The translations under genes and the position numbers were made by a program. 64,000 nt of DNA from Paguma larvata (Eukaryota > Chordata > Mammalia > Carnivora > Viverridae). Location of the stretch: the NCBI GenBank assembly GCA_030068075.1, contig CM057843.1, forward strand, positions 16,139,370 to 16,203,369, in the 5' to 3' direction. The notes beneath the pieces are model-generated. The model had not been told where the DNA came from and searched no databases. It worked only from the letters and a program-made list of their open reading frames with translations. Positions 1 through 12,734 of the stretch are shown here, piece by piece. The stretch's first letter is position 1; every line of letters starts with the position of its first letter.

Positions 1-137
1 AGGGTTCTCCTCAGCAAAGTGTGGTTGGTTTGCCTTGGGCATAAAAGAAATCAGAAAATTGGCTATAGAGATTGTTTGTAACCATTTAGAAAGCATGAAT
101 CATAGATTTAGAGAAACATTAAAATAACCCAGGTCTT

Positions 138-317
138 GGGGCACCTGGGTGACTCTGTCAGTTGAGCATCCAGCTCCTGATTTGGGCTCAGGTCATGATC
201 CCAGGGTTATGGGATTGAGCTCGGTGTTGGAATATGCGCTGGGTTTAGAGCTCGCTATGGGCTTCTCCCTCTCCCTCTCCCCCTCTCCCCCACTCTGTCT
301 TTCTCTCTCTGTCTGTA
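138..317 (+). mobile_element. SINEC (tRNA-Lys-derived) SINE, diverged copy
   Basis: The head (gggcacctgggtgactctg) and the internal segment with gctcaggtcatgatcc match the carnivore SINE. The copy is diverged and runs into a CT-rich stretch, then into an AT dinucleotide tract in place of a plain A tail. Confidence 0.9.
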
Positions 318-422
318 AAATATATATATATATATGTATAATATATATATATATATGTATAATATATATGTAAAGATATACACATATATATATAATAAGA
401 ACAAACAAACAAACAAACAAAA
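318..422. repeat. AT-rich microsatellite followed by (AAAC)n
   Basis: A degenerate (TA)n tract fills about 318-392 and five AAAC units follow at about 402-422. Both sit at the 3' tail of the preceding SINE, so they probably grew from it. Confidence 0.9.
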
Positions 423-461
423 CCCCACTCAAAAAACGACACAGGTCTTTGAAAGCCAGCC

Positions 462-578
462 ATTACCCCTCATTCTCTGCAAGTGGCATCTAAATCGCAG
501 GCAAGTGAAATGATTTACCCAAAGTCACACAGGCAGCAAAGGTCAAAGTCTGCTCTAATTCTAGACAGCCATTCTTTG
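462..578 (-). mobile_element. MIR fragment
   Basis: The segment with gtgaaatgatttacccaaag, tcacacaggcagcaaa and the following bases resembles the reverse complement of the MIR core. Ancient and diverged. Confidence 0.6.
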
Positions 579-849
579 CACCTAAAGATAAAAGGACAAC
601 TGAACAAAGCTGGAAAATGGCAAGCCATTTGTCAGGAGTGAGAGATCAAGATGGGAGTCTGGCTAAGGGAACTTCTGCTCCATTCGGCAGGCTGTGGTGC
701 AGCCTCCTGGGGCCACATGGGACCATAGCCCGCCATTTTGGTGCAACCCACCATCTTGTTTTCACAAGTGCTTCCTATTCGACCCTTTCAAAAGTCTGCT
801 TTCTTTGCTTCACACTAGGCTTTATTTTTTAAACAAGTGTTTTTAATTT

Positions 850-1066
850 TAGTGTGTAGATGGCTTTATTGGAAATGCATTTTACAAATCACAAAGAAGT
901 CACTCAATGCAACTGGACAATTCAGTGATTCTTAGTAACTTTACTGAGAGGTGCAACCATCACCATAAATCAGATGTAGAACATTTTCATCCCCAAATAA
1001 GGTCCCTTGCTTCCCTTTAAAGTTAATTCCCATTCCAACCCCTCAGCAAGGATTAATTTTTTTCCA
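850..1066 (-). mobile_element. Old L1 (L1M type) 3'-end fragment
   Basis: The series ggctttattggaaatgcatt, gcaaccatcaccataaat, agaacattttcatcccc resembles the reverse complement of old mammalian L1 3' ends. The same section is seen, better preserved, at 43922-44150. Confidence 0.6.
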
Positions 1067-1079
1067 ACCCAGCTACGAA

Positions 1080-3940
1080 AAGAAAAATAAAAGTAAAACA
1101 TAAGCAGTTAATTTTTTATATTGAGAGAGTTTGACCTGCTACATTCTCTCGCTCCAAAGAACATTTGGAACCCACAAAGACAATTTTCTCACCACGCTGG
1201 TTGATCTCCCAGAGAGCGAGATCTGCTGAGATTGTATTTTCCGGGATAGGAACTCCCACTTACACATTGAGATCTTCCTTAGTCGCTACTCTGTCTTCCC
1301 AGAACTGGGTGGGCATGGTTACTAACTCTCGGTACATCCCTTCTCTCACCTCTGTCTCTGAGTCACCTCTGTTTGTGTGGCTAAGGGGTTAAGACCTAGA
1401 GACATGAACGATTGTTTCAAACACCATTCCCACTCAAAGAGCTGTTTCCCTTCCCCCGTCTCACTGGCCCCGTCCTTCACCATCTGCCTTTTCCCTGGTG
1501 AGTGGGAAGAGGATATGGGGAGAAGCGAGTTTCCCATCGGCTCTTCCCTGGATGACAGACTATTTTTCTGGTCACCTCGCCTTGCTCGGTCCCACGCTTC
1601 TCCCTTAGAGTATTTTCATAATGACACAGCTCAGCAACGGCCCAGAGTCAACCGTGAGGAAAATGGCCGAACACCTCATTGACTGTGTATTCCTAGACAA
1701 CCATTAAAAATAGCTTGTAGAGGAGTGTCTCATGATGTAGGAAGTCCCCGGGACGCCGTATGAAGGGAAAAAGAGGACCCAAAATTAGAATATAGCATGA
1801 AGCCTGGGTGTGACCAATGTATTGACACATGTGAACCAGAGAGAGCATGTTATCAAATCTACCTGGATAAAACCCACCCAAGTACTGACAGTGGTCACCT
1901 CTGCTTGGCAAGAGTCATTTACATGGACGTAAATGATCTGAAGTTTTCAGACTTCCCACGGTGAGCCCCTATCACTGTGGTGAGGAGGGACACGACCAAC
2001 CGTATTTGGATAAAAGGTAAGAGGCACAGCTTCCCCGGCCGGATGGGCGTCTGCCTCCCACTTACCACAGCCAGGTGCCCTGTCAGCACTGTTTCTTGCT
2101 CGCATCACTGTTATTACAGCACTAATCACAGTGCACTAACTCCTTCCCCTCTGCTAATCACCCGCCACACCTGGGAGGCTCATCTCAGAGGAGGAGATGA
2201 GGCATCCCGGGTAGACAGTTTGGACCCAGTTCAGAGGCGAGTTAGCCACATGATCAAGAGAGCAGGGAGGGTGGTAGCTGGCTGAGAGATGAAAGAATCT
2301 CTATTTTTTATGGCTCCGCTGAGCAGAGACTGGGGGTGGGGGCGCTTGAAAATAGACCCAAAACATATGAGAATCACCAGCAATAAAGAGGAGGGCGGGA
2401 GCCCGGCAGGGCCTGGTCCGCCCTGGTAATCGGATGCTCCGGGGACCGGAAAAGCCCAGCGTGAAGGTCAAGGGGGTGTCCCGGGGGAGCACCGCCCATC
2501 CAGCTTCAGGGTGCATCCCCGTGGGAAGGCGGTAAGCAGAACGGGATGCAGAGGGGGAAACCCTCTGGCTTCAGGCAGCAACACGAGCCTGACATCCCAC
2601 ATTCCTCGAGGTGCGGGGAGGCCCTTCTGGTTGGATGCCGAGTGCGTGCATCAATCACCGGCCAGGCACTTCTGCAGCAAAGCCGCCCGGCTCTAGCTCT
2701 CTCACACCCACTCTTTCAGAAGGATTTCCTCAGAGGCTCCTGGTGCCCGGTTTTGTATTAAGTGCAGCTGAGAGGTGGAGCTAAACAAAAGATTTGAACT
2801 TTGCCCTTAACCAGCTTACACAATAATCATGAGGTCAAAAGGATGACCTTTCCGAGGTGTTGCCTGCAATGCTCTAGCACCTCCTTTAGAACTGAGGGGC
2901 CCAGAGCCCCAGGAGTCTGAGGAAACCATTCCTCCCCTGTCAAAAACAAAGAGAACCTGAAATACTAGCTTTGAGAGTTTTCGATTGAGCAAGAGACCCA
3001 TTCTATCAGATCTTTCAAGAAGGCAAGTGTGCTGATGGCAAGGTTGAATGGAAGTGTAAGCCACAGGAGGCAAGAGAGGAGGTCTTTCGGGACCTATTGC
3101 AAGGTGGGTGAGAGACGGACAGCAAAATCTTGCATGACACAGCGGCACAAAGTTCGGGGAAAACAGTGGATGACCAATGCCACTCCAACAGGGAACCCAC
3201 AAAAGCCGGTGATCGCTACAATGCCCTAGATGCTCTAGATGCTCTAGAATTACTGACCGATAGTGTCGATTCTAAGTAGTGCCTAGGAAACCAGAAAGCA
3301 ACAATCAGGGTTTCCGGGAAGGTAGAGGTGTGGAAAATTCTCAATGTCCGCAGACGACATGAAGCAGTGAGCTCTTAAGACGTGAGGCAGGGCCCAGCAA
3401 TAGCAGGGGCCTATGGGGTATGCCAGGCCAGGGAGACCCGATACTAAAAGAGATTTGAGGGTCATCAAGAGGACGTGACCACTGGTGGGCCTGAAAGCTG
3501 GACCCCCGGGAAATCAGAGCCTCTCACTTCCAACTCTGTCCTTGGAATGTATGTTCTGACTATTCCCATTGCTGAAGCCTTTTGAAAGGATGTGGACTCA
3601 GAGACCAACGAATGTCTTGTTGAGATCTGGATGGCATACATGACTGAACCCCATTAAGGCCTCTGTACAAACTTTTTAAGATTCACTTGGGCAGGGGTGA
3701 CCTACTCATCCCGAGGCCGCCCAAGACAAGCCTCGTTTGTAAGTTCTCTTACTTCTTAAACCTGCCACCCGCCAATTTGAGGTCCCCTCCGTGTACGGGG
3801 TCCTGTTTTGGAACCACCAGGGAAAACGAAAGAATAAGGAAAGGAGTCGGAAGAAAACAAAAAATATCAAATAATAAATGAGTAACAATAAAAACAAAAT
3901 TTTTAATCCTAGAGCTGATACTTTAAAATTCAGGAGACTA
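1080..3940. other. Unique sequence, no gene recognised
   Basis: No repeat or exon structure was recognised. Open frames are at most about 130 codons and resemble no known family. A GC-richer patch lies at about 2380-2560, and a small triple repeat of the 9-mer ATGCTCTAG lies at 3225-3250. Confidence 0.5.
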
Positions 3941-4164
3941 GGGGCGCCTGGGTGGCTCAGTCGGTTGAGTGTCCGACTTTGGCTCAGGTCATAATCTCAC
4001 GGTTGGTGACTTTGAGCCCCGCGTCGGGCTCTGTGCTGACAGCTCGGAGCCTGGAGCCTGCTTCGGATTCTGTGTCTCCCTCTCTCTCTGCTCCTCCCCC
4101 ACTCATATTTTGTCTCTCTCTCTCTCTCTCTCAAAGATAGATAAAAATAAAAAAATAATAATAA
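3941..4164 (+). mobile_element. SINEC SINE, well preserved, perfect 17-bp target duplication
   Basis: The head ggggcgcctgggtggctcag and the full tRNA-like body are followed by a CT run and an A-rich tail with AAT repeats. The sequence taaaattcaggagacta is present exactly at 3924-3940 and 4165-4181, which fixes both ends of the insertion. Confidence 0.97.
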
Positions 4165-4181
4165 TAAAATTCAGGAGACTA

Positions 4182-4504
4182 ATAAAATGGACACGCTCAG
4201 CGAAAATCAAGGAAATAAATTTCACTGTCAGAATTAAGAAAAGTGTATACCCCAGACACCAAGGAGATTGGAAATATTTTTATAAACTAGCTGTCAAAAC
4301 TTGGTAATAATTATTTAGAAGTCCGAATAAAATGAGTGGTTGTCGATAAAAATATAAATTATTGATATTCACTTGCCCAAGTAATTAAGCTGCAGAAGAA
4401 ATTGAAAATACTGTCAAAAAACTCCTCTAAATAAAAGCCAGGCCAAGAAAACACATTGGTCATATCATTAATAGTATCATAATGCAGTTAGCAACATTGT
4501 CTGT
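4182..4504. other. AT-rich unique sequence
   Basis: No repeat family or gene recognised between two SINEs. Confidence 0.4.
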
Positions 4505-4728
4505 GGGGCACCTGGGTGGCTCAGTCAGTTGAGCATCCGACTCTCGATTTCGGCTCAGGTCATGATTCCGGGGTCATGGGATCAAGCCCCACATTGGGCC
4601 CCATGCTGAGCGTGTATCCTGCTTGGGATTCTCTCCCCGTCCCTCTGTCCCTCTCCCCAACTTACACGTATTCTCTCTCTCTCTCTCAAATAAAATAAAA
4701 TTAAATAAATAAATAAATAAAACTAAAA
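4505..4728 (+). mobile_element. SINEC SINE
   Basis: Starts ggggcacctgggtggctcag and ends in a CT run followed by AAAT repeats. A short imperfect flanking repeat around attgtct (4497 and 4734) may be its target duplication. Confidence 0.95.
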
Positions 4729-5189
4729 AACAGTATTGTCTATAGTTTAAGAATAGTATTGTATAAAAATAAAATAAATACCAGTGAAAATTGAGGTAAG
4801 TATTTAACAGATGAAAGAAAACAGAGTTGCTATGTTATTATATAAAATTGAATTAGTAACTAACAAATTAAAGTTTTTTTCATTTTTTTTTATCATGGTA
4901 AGTATACTCTTCAGTCTCCATTCCCTATATCCCCCACTCCCCCCCCCCGCCCACTTCCCCTCTGGTGACCATCAGCGTATTCTCTATAGTTAAGGGTCTT
5001 CTTCGTTTGTCTCTCTCTTTTCCCCCTTCGATCATTTGTTTTGTTTCTTAAATTCCACATATGAGTGCAATTCTATGGTATTTGTCTTCTTCTGACCGAC
5101 TTATTTCACTTAGCATTATACTCTCTAGCTCCATCCATGTCATCGCAAATGGCAAGATATCCTTTTTTATGGCTGAGTAATATTCCATT

Positions 5190-5191
<2 letters not shown>

Positions 5192-5231
<40 letters not shown>
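5192..5231. repeat. (CA)20 microsatellite
   Basis: Uninterrupted CA dinucleotides within the L1 fragment, at the position where related L1 copies read TATATA or CACACA. Confidence 0.98.
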
Positions 5232-5232
<1 letters not shown>

Positions 5233-5416
5233 ACATCTTCTTTATCCGTTCAGGTATCCATGGTCACTTGGGTGGCTTCCATAATTGGCTACTGTAAATA
5301 ATGGTGCAATAAACCTAGGTGTGCATTCCCTTTGGATTAGTGTTTTTTGTGTGTTGGGGATAAATACCCAGAAATGCAATTCCTAGATCATAGACTAGTT
5401 CTATACTTAATTTTTT

Positions 5417-5630
5417 TTAATGTTTATTTAATTTTGAGACAGAGAGAGACAGAGAGAGACAGAGCATGAGTGGGGAAGGAGCAGAGAGAGAGGGAGACAC
5501 AGAATCCGAAGCAGGCTCCAGGCTCTGAGCTGTCAGCACAGAGCCCGATGCGGGGCTCGAACTCACAGACCGCGAGATCATGACCTGAGCTGAAGTCGGA
5601 CGCTCAACCGACTGAGCCACCCAGGCGCCC
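5417..5630 (-). mobile_element. SINEC SINE nested in L1
   Basis: Reverse-oriented full copy ending gagccacccaggcgccc. The 17-bp target duplication tctata(c/t)ttaatttttt is at 5400-5416 and 5631-5647 with one mismatch, so it inserted into the pre-existing L1 fragment. Confidence 0.97.
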
Positions 5631-5872
5631 TCTATATTTAATTTTTTAAGGAAGCTCCATACTGTTTTCCACAGTGGCTGTACCAGTTCACATTCCTACC
5701 AACAGTGACTGAGAGTTCCTTTTTCTCCAGATCCTTACCGACACCTTTTGTTTCTTTCTTGTGTTTTTGATTTTAGCCATTCTGACAGGTGTGAGGTGGT
5801 ATCTCATTGTAGTTTTGATTTGCATTTCCCTGATAATGACTGATGTTGAGCATCTAAAAAATCAAATTGTTT

Positions 5873-6089
5873 GGTGCGCCTGGGTGGCTCGGTTGGTTAG
5901 GCGTCCGACTTTGGCTCAGGTCATGATCAAAAGGTTTGTGAGTTTGAGCCCTCTATCAGGCTCTGTACTGATAGCTCAGAGCCTGGAGCCTACTTTGGAT
6001 TCTGTGTCTCCCTTTCTTTCTGTCCCTCCCCCACTTGCACTCTGTCTCTTTCTCTCTCTCAAAAAATAAATGAACATTAAACATATTTT
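5873..6089 (+). mobile_element. SINEC SINE at the edge of the L1 fragment
   Basis: Starts ggtgcgcctgggtggctcgg. The duplication aaaaatcaa(a/g)ttgttt is at 5857-5872 and 6090-6105 with one mismatch. Confidence 0.95.
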
Positions 6090-6105
6090 AAAAATCAAGT
6101 TGTTT

Positions 6106-6960
6106 AAAATAAATATTACTATCGGTGAATAGGCAAAGAACATGGATGTGAAGGGCAATGATTCTATAAGAATATATTCAAGCTCTTAATAACCAAATAA
6201 AATCAATGAGCTGTTATCTATTGTATCTATTGATTAGAATTTTTAATTAAAAATATCCAGAATTGGTACGAGAAAACATTCATACCTTCCTGTAGGTATG
6301 CAAGATGGTTTAGTCTTTCCGAGGGCAGTTAAACAGTCAATATCCAACAGCCGTATAATTTTGTATTTCCTCTGACCCAGGGATTTCTCTTCCGGAAATG
6401 CATCATAAGAAAAGACAATGGCGGCACAAAGATTCAAGGATGTTTGTTATACAGCGATGCATTGCTGATAGTAGCAAATATGTATATCTATGATGTAATA
6501 ATACATATAAAAGGGATTATGGTATGTAATGATATGATAACAATATCTTAATATATAATAAGCATTGTGTAATATATAAAATATATGATAAATTAATATA
6601 TAGATATAACAGGAAGTATAATATACCTTTATAACCGAGCCCGCAAAAAAGAAAATCCTATTTAGGAATAATTTCTATCATGAAAAAAGCAAGTTAAAAA
6701 GCGTGGTGTCTAGTACGATTTCGGTTTTCAGTTTTTGAAAAGAAGACCACAATAGGAGAGGACGGAGATAAAAAAATAGATATTAGGCAATTATGAAACA
6801 ACTTATTAATTACATTGCTCCGTGTGGTGAGATTTGGTCAATTTCAGATGATCTTCCTTTGGCTTTCATTCTCAAAGTTTTCCCCCAGAATGCACGAACA
6901 TGTGTTACTTTTGTCGGTGAGAGAGTAACAGTTGTTTCTTTTTTACAAAAAAAAAAAAAG
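6106..6960 (+). mobile_element. Old L1 (L1M type) 3' end
   Basis: Diverged sense-strand matches include the segment around ctctgacccagggatttctc, a region like gcagcattgctgatagtagc, a stretch with aaaaaagcaagttaaaaagc, and gaacatgtgttacttttgt just before an A run at 6944-6959. These follow the order of old L1 ORF2 end and 3' UTR. No open frame remains. Confidence 0.65.
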
Positions 6961-8670
6961 TGTACAGACTAGTGTACGTTACAGGAAATAGCTGCTTTTC
7001 AGCACCTAAAATTAAGCGTTTTCCAGTCTAGTATTCTGTTCAACAAAGTCCAGGGAATTTTCTTCTCTTTTATGCGTGAGGCGAGCGTGAAAACCTCCCT
7101 CCACTTTCCTTTGATTTCAGGGTTCTCTTTCTTTATGCTGCCATCTCCCCCGTGTTTTTTACCGAGAGCTGGGAACTATTTAAATAGTGCCAAATAAAAT
7201 GCAAGCTCTTCATGTGTCTTGTGTTCCTAGGATATCAGGAGTCTTCCCCTTAAACCAAAATCCAACCTACCGTCAGGTGGTCTCATTAAACAAAACTGAG
7301 CTATACCAAGTACAGCAGTTCAAACTAAATAAATTTAGGATTTCTCCCAAGCTGCCGAGCTCAAGGTGTTACCTTGGTAATGATCACTGCAAAATATCCC
7401 TGTAGCTGAAACTCAGAGGGAACTAGACATCTGGGCAGAAGGGCTAAACCCGCTCTCTGTCCCATAGGAAGTATCTAGGGAAGCAAAAAGAAAGGAGGTT
7501 GGGAGGGGAAACTAATAGTGTCGGAAAATCATAACTGGGAGAAAAATGAATACGGTCACTTAATCCCAAAAAGAGAAGGCTCATCTAAATGTCACCGTTT
7601 CCAAATATTCAAAGAATTATGGCAAACGGGAAGAGTCAATGGGATTTTTGAGAGAGTGCAAAATAGAAGGAAATTTCCTGGTGGCTTAATTAAGGTTTGT
7701 GGCATAGTAGGGCAGGCTTCTGACCGATGTATTAAGATTTTGAGGGCTCGAAATGTAAAACAGAAAAGTACCTGCTGGGAATCATCCTTGCGAGTGGAAA
7801 TAGATAGATACGGAGACTTACAATGAATTGCCCCCAATACCCGTCTGTGAAGTCCAACGCCCATCCCATTCCCCGATGGGTTTCCTTGCCTTAATCGGCC
7901 GGAGATTTGACTGCAAGGAGACGAGGGGGGGTGCATCCGTGGGGGTCCCGAAGAGCAAGAAGGCCACGAAAACGTTGAACCATTTTGCAAACGTCTTGGG
8001 GTTAGCAAAGAGGCTTCAACTAATTTTCAAGGGCTTTCAGATCTGCTGAAATCCGACTGTGGTTTGCCCCTGAGCGCTTGTACGTCTAAATGTTTTATGC
8101 GTGTTTATTTTAAGAAAAACATAGACTTGGCGTTTCTGGGTCCATTTTCACTTAGCTCGTTAGATGGTCTGTAAGCCTGTTCAATGTCTAAGATGCCTTG
8201 TGAGACTCAGAGGAAGTTGCCTCTCACTAAGGAGATGCATTTGGTCGGCCTGAAACAGGAGCCGAACTAAAACCAACGACGGTTCAGCGCTCTCTGCACC
8301 ACCCGAGAACCTGGAGCCTGAAGTCGACAATCTTCGATGGTTCCTAAGCTGCGTTTGTATTTAGGTATCAGTGCTTCCTTCGCAACATCCGGGCTGAACC
8401 GAGATTTCACCTGAACGTGGAGAATGTGTGAGAATGAGAACAGATGTCGGATAAATGACCTTGCTGGATGACACTTTGCTAGGAAATATGCAGAAGTCAA
8501 GAGTTCAGAGCATCAGCTTGGAGAAGCCTCATCTGTTGGCTTTCTGATGTCATTTGTATCCAATGCTAAGTTACATGACCTGAGTGTTTAACTCTGAAGA
8601 ATTTCAGTCATTCGACATTTATGCCTCTGTTGGTGTTGGGTTCGCTGAACTGCACTGGTTAGAAAGTTTA
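6961..8670. other. Unique sequence, no gene recognised
   Basis: Moderate GC with scattered CpG. No recognised repeat, splice-bounded exon or known protein. Open frames of up to 138 codons (for example minus strand 7592-8008) show no domain I know. Confidence 0.45.
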
Positions 8671-8894
8671 GGGTGCATCTGGGTGGCTCAGGCGGTTGAG
8701 CATCTGACTTCAGCTCAGGTCATGACCTCAAGGTCTATGAGTTTGAGCCCCTCGTCAGGCTCTGTGCTGATAGTTCAGAGCCTGGAGCCTGCTTCAGATC
8801 CTGTATCTCCCTCTCTCTCTAACCCTCCCCCTGCTCATGCTTAGTCTGTCTGTCTTTCTCTCAAAGATAAATAAACATTTTTAAAAATTTAAAA
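8671..8894 (+). mobile_element. SINEC SINE
   Basis: Starts gggtgcatctgggtggctca. The 10-bp repeat agaaagttta flanks it at 8661-8670 and 8895-8904. Confidence 0.95.
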
Positions 8895-8904
8895 AGAAAG
8901 TTTA

Positions 8905-9490
8905 TGAAACAGAGACAATATATGGTCCACGCAACCTTGGTAGGCAGCATTTATGGGTATGAAGCAATTAACATGTAATTAATTAGGAATTGGAGCATAA
9001 ATTTCAAGAATGATAGGAATTCACGATAGAGAAGTGTGGTTAATGATCTGTTTAAACATAAGGTGCCCCAAGATTGCTTTAAGTAGAATGTATACAGGAA
9101 GGGAGAACAAGAGGGAGAGAAACAGAGACAGACAGACAGACAGAGGTGTCTAAGCAGGAAGAGCATTCATTACAGGTATGTGGCAGAATGTGACATGGTG
9201 GGGCGATCTCTGGTCAGGATGAAGGCTATATCAGCTTGAGTGCAGTGGAGGGTTCTTATATTGGGAGCAGTGGAAAATAAGATTAGAAAAGCTTATTGGA
9301 GGAAGGACTTCACAGCCAGGAAATGCATGTATCCTAGAAAGCCCTAGAGCTCATTGTTGACGTTGAAGCATAAGTGTGGAAAAAGCAGCGTTGAAGCAAA
9401 ATTAATATGAAGGGACCCACTTAGGTCCATCTTGGAGCTGAGGGTGGCATTGATCTCACTTGGTCATATGGCTTTAAAATTTGAGGTCCC
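8905..9490. other. Unique sequence
   Basis: Contains a short (CAGA)n run at about 9128-9142. Nothing else recognised. Confidence 0.4.
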
Positions 9491-9692
9491 GGGGCACCTG
9501 GGTGGCTTAACCTTCATTAAGCAACTGACCCTTAATTTTGGCTCAGGTCATGATCTCCAGGTTCATGAGATCAAGCAAGCCCCAAGCCGAGCTCTGTGGT
9601 GACAGTGTGGAGCCTGTTTGAGATTCTCTCTCTCCCTCTCTCTCTGTCCCTGCCCTGCTCGTGCATGTGCTGTCTCTCAAAATAAATAAATA
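9491..9692 (+). mobile_element. SINEC SINE, older
   Basis: Starts ggggcacctgggtggcttaa, with a diverged segment after the head, and ends in a CT stretch and AAAT repeats. Confidence 0.9.
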
Positions 9693-11744
9693 CATTCTTG
9701 TTGGTCTTGGAGACACAGGGGCAGGAAGGAGGTGACTGGGAGATTGTCTAGCCAAGAAGGCTCTACCCAGCACAGCAGTCAGGCAGTCTCAGGAAACAAA
9801 TAGGGGAGAAGGCCAGCTCTGTGCCTATGTGCCCAAGCAGAGGCATTGTCTTACACCCCTGCTGGTTCAGAGTCTTGTCTTATACCCCTGCTGCTTCAAG
9901 AAGTTTGGACCCCGTGGAATCCAGAAATGGTCAGAGACACATACGTGGACTTGCTTCTCATGATTCAAGAGAAGAGGTATTAAGATCCCCAGAGACGCTG
10001 ATAATTAGGTCACGGTGGAAATGGACCAAAGAAAACTGCCCATAGAAATTGCCTATCTTAGGACGAGGGTAGAGTAAGATCCTCCATCTTGCCAACAAGA
10101 CTCCCTTCAGTGCCTCACAAGACTTCAGTGATAGTCCTGACAGCGCATAGTAGATGTCCCCCTAAAACCTCAGTTCCAGACTTCCAGACCTCTGTCTCAG
10201 GCTGCAGCCGATACCCAGGGCTCATTCTCTGTCTGCCCCGGGTGGATTCCTTTTGCCTTAGTTCATTACCAGATACTCCATCTCATTGAAAGCCGTCTAC
10301 CACGTTCCTGCGTGTTCACACAGCCTCCCAAGCTCTTCCCGCAGCGGGCCCCCGACAGCATGGCACAGCACTTTCTGGAGAACTTCATGCCACCCACCAA
10401 TTTAAAGATTTCATGGTGCCTGTTTGTCTGGGTCATTAATTTGGGGGCGGAGTGGGAGGGGGCGAGTTAAACAAGACCAATGTCCACACCGGTCTCTGGG
10501 GAGAATCCCTGTTTTAACACCCGCTGGGCATCAAAGCCAATCTTCGGTGACTTATAGCTGTTCTCTCTGGTGCTGTATTCAGATCTTTCTGATGCCTTTG
10601 CACCTGGAGGTGTTACAAATGCTGCTTTTGTTTCTAGGTGCAACGGTCCCAGAGCCGCTGATATGAAACAGGACAGGTGTTTGCATCATAAAACAGATCA
10701 ATGGCCTCAGGGGGCTTGGTGGCCTCCCCACTACCATTTTTCTTTTTTGATTTTTTTCAAACGTTTCAGCCCTACCAGGGGGACAGCTGGCTGCACCAGA
10801 CCAAAGAGAGCCGTCAGCTGGACGCTTATTTTATGATGACTCAACGGCTCAGCAATAAATAATAAAAAAATCAACTTTAACCACTTCTTTCCAAACGCAC
10901 TCCAGCCTGTGAGAAGTTTGCTCTGTTTTCATTTGAGTGTATAGATCCCGAGGCAGGCTTTTCCTCCAAATGCCCCAAGAGCAATTAAAGACTAAATAGG
11001 GTTGACAGATGCTGGTAATATCCAAGCCAGCCAGGGAAACACTAATCTAACCAGATGTGTGGGCGGAATGAGCGCAATCTTAGCATCTGTAAGATTGAAT
11101 AGATTAAGATCTAAATCTGGGGAGGGGGTCAGTAAGTGGGAGGTGGGCAAGAGGAGAGGATGCTGAGTTCTGCAGGGCCCAGGCTCGATCGCTGGGGATT
11201 TGCCAACATCAAGGAAGAGGGGGAGAGTGCGCCACGCTTAGAAAACCCTCCTCTTATTCGCAATATCATTCCAGACACTTCCGTCTCTGTAGAGGAGGTG
11301 GCGCTACGCCCACAAAGTACCCACTATTGTTTCTTGTAACTGATGGCCTTAAACTCACATCCTGCTAATATCTATGATACCACACGACCCAAACATATCC
11401 ATTTATTCATTCTTTACGAATATCAGTGGAAACGCTAATAAGGAAAGTATTCATCCTTCTTAGTGACAAAGAAACGCAAAATAATATACAGCATATTTCA
11501 CTTGCTAAGTAGACTACCTTTTCTTCTTTTCCTTTTTTTTTTAAGGGATCATTCAATACCAAAAAACGATGTGGGGTGAACTGATGCAGTTTCTAGAAGT
11601 CTTGGGCAATGCATATCAAGAGTTTTCAAAATACGCCTTTGGCTTAGTGATTCCAATCTCAAAAGTAAAAAAAGATACCATTCACAGTAATGGGACACTG
11701 GTAAACAGAAAAAAAAATTAATTTTCAAAAGGGGGAAGAGTTCA
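9693..11744. other. Unique sequence; possible regulatory stretch near 10.83 kb
   Basis: No gene or repeat recognised. At 9845-9900 a 27-bp unit around cttacacccctgctg is imperfectly duplicated. At 10836-10860 the AP-1 core TGACTCA lies in atgatgactcaacggctcag, next to a short AT-rich run. Confidence 0.4.
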
Positions 11745-11952
11745 GGGGCACCTGGGCGGCTCAGTTGGTTGAGCGTCCGACTTCGGCTCAGGTCATGATC
11801 TCACGGTCTGTGAGTTCAAGCCCCGCATCGGGCTCTGTGCTGATGGCTCAGAGCCTGGAGCCTGCTTAGGATTCTGTGTCTCCCTCTCTCTCTCTTCCCT
11901 TCCTCCGCTCACGCTCTGTCTCTATGTCTCTCGAAAATAAATAAATGTTAAG
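11745..11952 (+). mobile_element. SINEC SINE
   Basis: Starts ggggcacctgggcggctcag and ends with AAATAAAT. An imperfect duplication like aaaagggggaagagttca is at 11727-11744 and 11953-11971. Confidence 0.95.
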
Positions 11953-12186
11953 AAAAGAGGGGAATAGTTCAATGTTTATGAGACCTCCATAAATTAAAAT
12001 ATTATACAGCCAGTATATATTCTGTTATTCGATGGCCCTACAAACGCTTAGTAAGTAATAGTAATTGAATAAAGTAGAAACACATAGACAGAGTGGATGC
12101 ACCATAAGAAGTCCCATGCGTTATGTAGATGTATGATTTTCAAACTAAAAAGGAATTTTTTAAGGAAGTTCTTAAGAAGTTCTTTG

Positions 12187-12287
12187 CCAGCGCAAAGCTC
12201 GATACAGTGCTCAAACCGATGAACCATGAGGTCATGACTTGAGCCAAAGTTGGCTGCTCAACCGAACGAGCCACCCAGTTGCCCCAG
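12187..12287 (-). mobile_element. SINEC SINE, 3'-truncated fragment
   Basis: Only the 5' half is present, ending in gagccacccagttgcccca. The CT stretch and tail are missing. Confidence 0.85.
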
Positions 12288-12489
12288 TTTGGTGTGTTGT
12301 TATCAGAGGTCTCTGGGCAGAGGCTGGGTAGATCCATGAGGATGGGGTGGGGGGATTCAGGCGACAGAATATAGAACTGGATGGGGGAGCCCGATGAGAC
12401 TTTCCCTGAGACGTTACCACCCTCTACTCAGAACTCAACCTTCGTGTAGGTTTCAGTTTGTGAATCTCCTCCCAAATCTGTATCAAAAG

Positions 12490-12620
12490 CATTTAGCAAA
12501 TATTTCTTGAATACCTGTTCTGGACCAGACACCATAGCGGGGAAGTAGGTATACGAGAGACGATCACTGGAAGCTACCGCTAAACTTAGCCTACACAAAA
12601 GATATCTACTGACAGGTCTA
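12490..12620 (-). mobile_element. L2 3'-end fragment
   Basis: The series atttagcaaatatttcttga, atacctgttctggaccagac and ggggaagtaggtatac resembles the reverse complement of the L2 3' end. Confidence 0.6.
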
Positions 12621-12734
12621 ATCCCAGTCAATGAGATCAAATAGGGCAATGGTTTCCTTTTCCTTCTTCTTAATGTTAGCCTTAAAGGTTGATAGAGCTC
12701 TTAGATGAATGAGGGCATCATGGCCATAAATTAG

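Larger units (their letters stand above)
4870..5856 (-). mobile_element. 5'-truncated L1 (3' UTR and ORF2 3' end)
   Basis: Poly-T at the left edge is the A tail of a minus-strand L1. Inward there is a C-rich tract (G-rich on the L1 strand), then sequence whose minus-strand translation carries the ORF2 C-terminal TMEYYSAIKK and MELESIMLSEISRSEEDKY segments. It is interrupted by a SINE at 5417-5630 and a CA repeat at 5192-5231, and ends at about 5856 next to another SINE. Frames are broken, so it is a dead copy. Confidence 0.92.

Noticed and set aside
3941..4015. Functional tRNA genes at SINE heads
   Set aside because: The tRNA-like part is the SINE 5' region with decayed tRNA folding, present in all copies.
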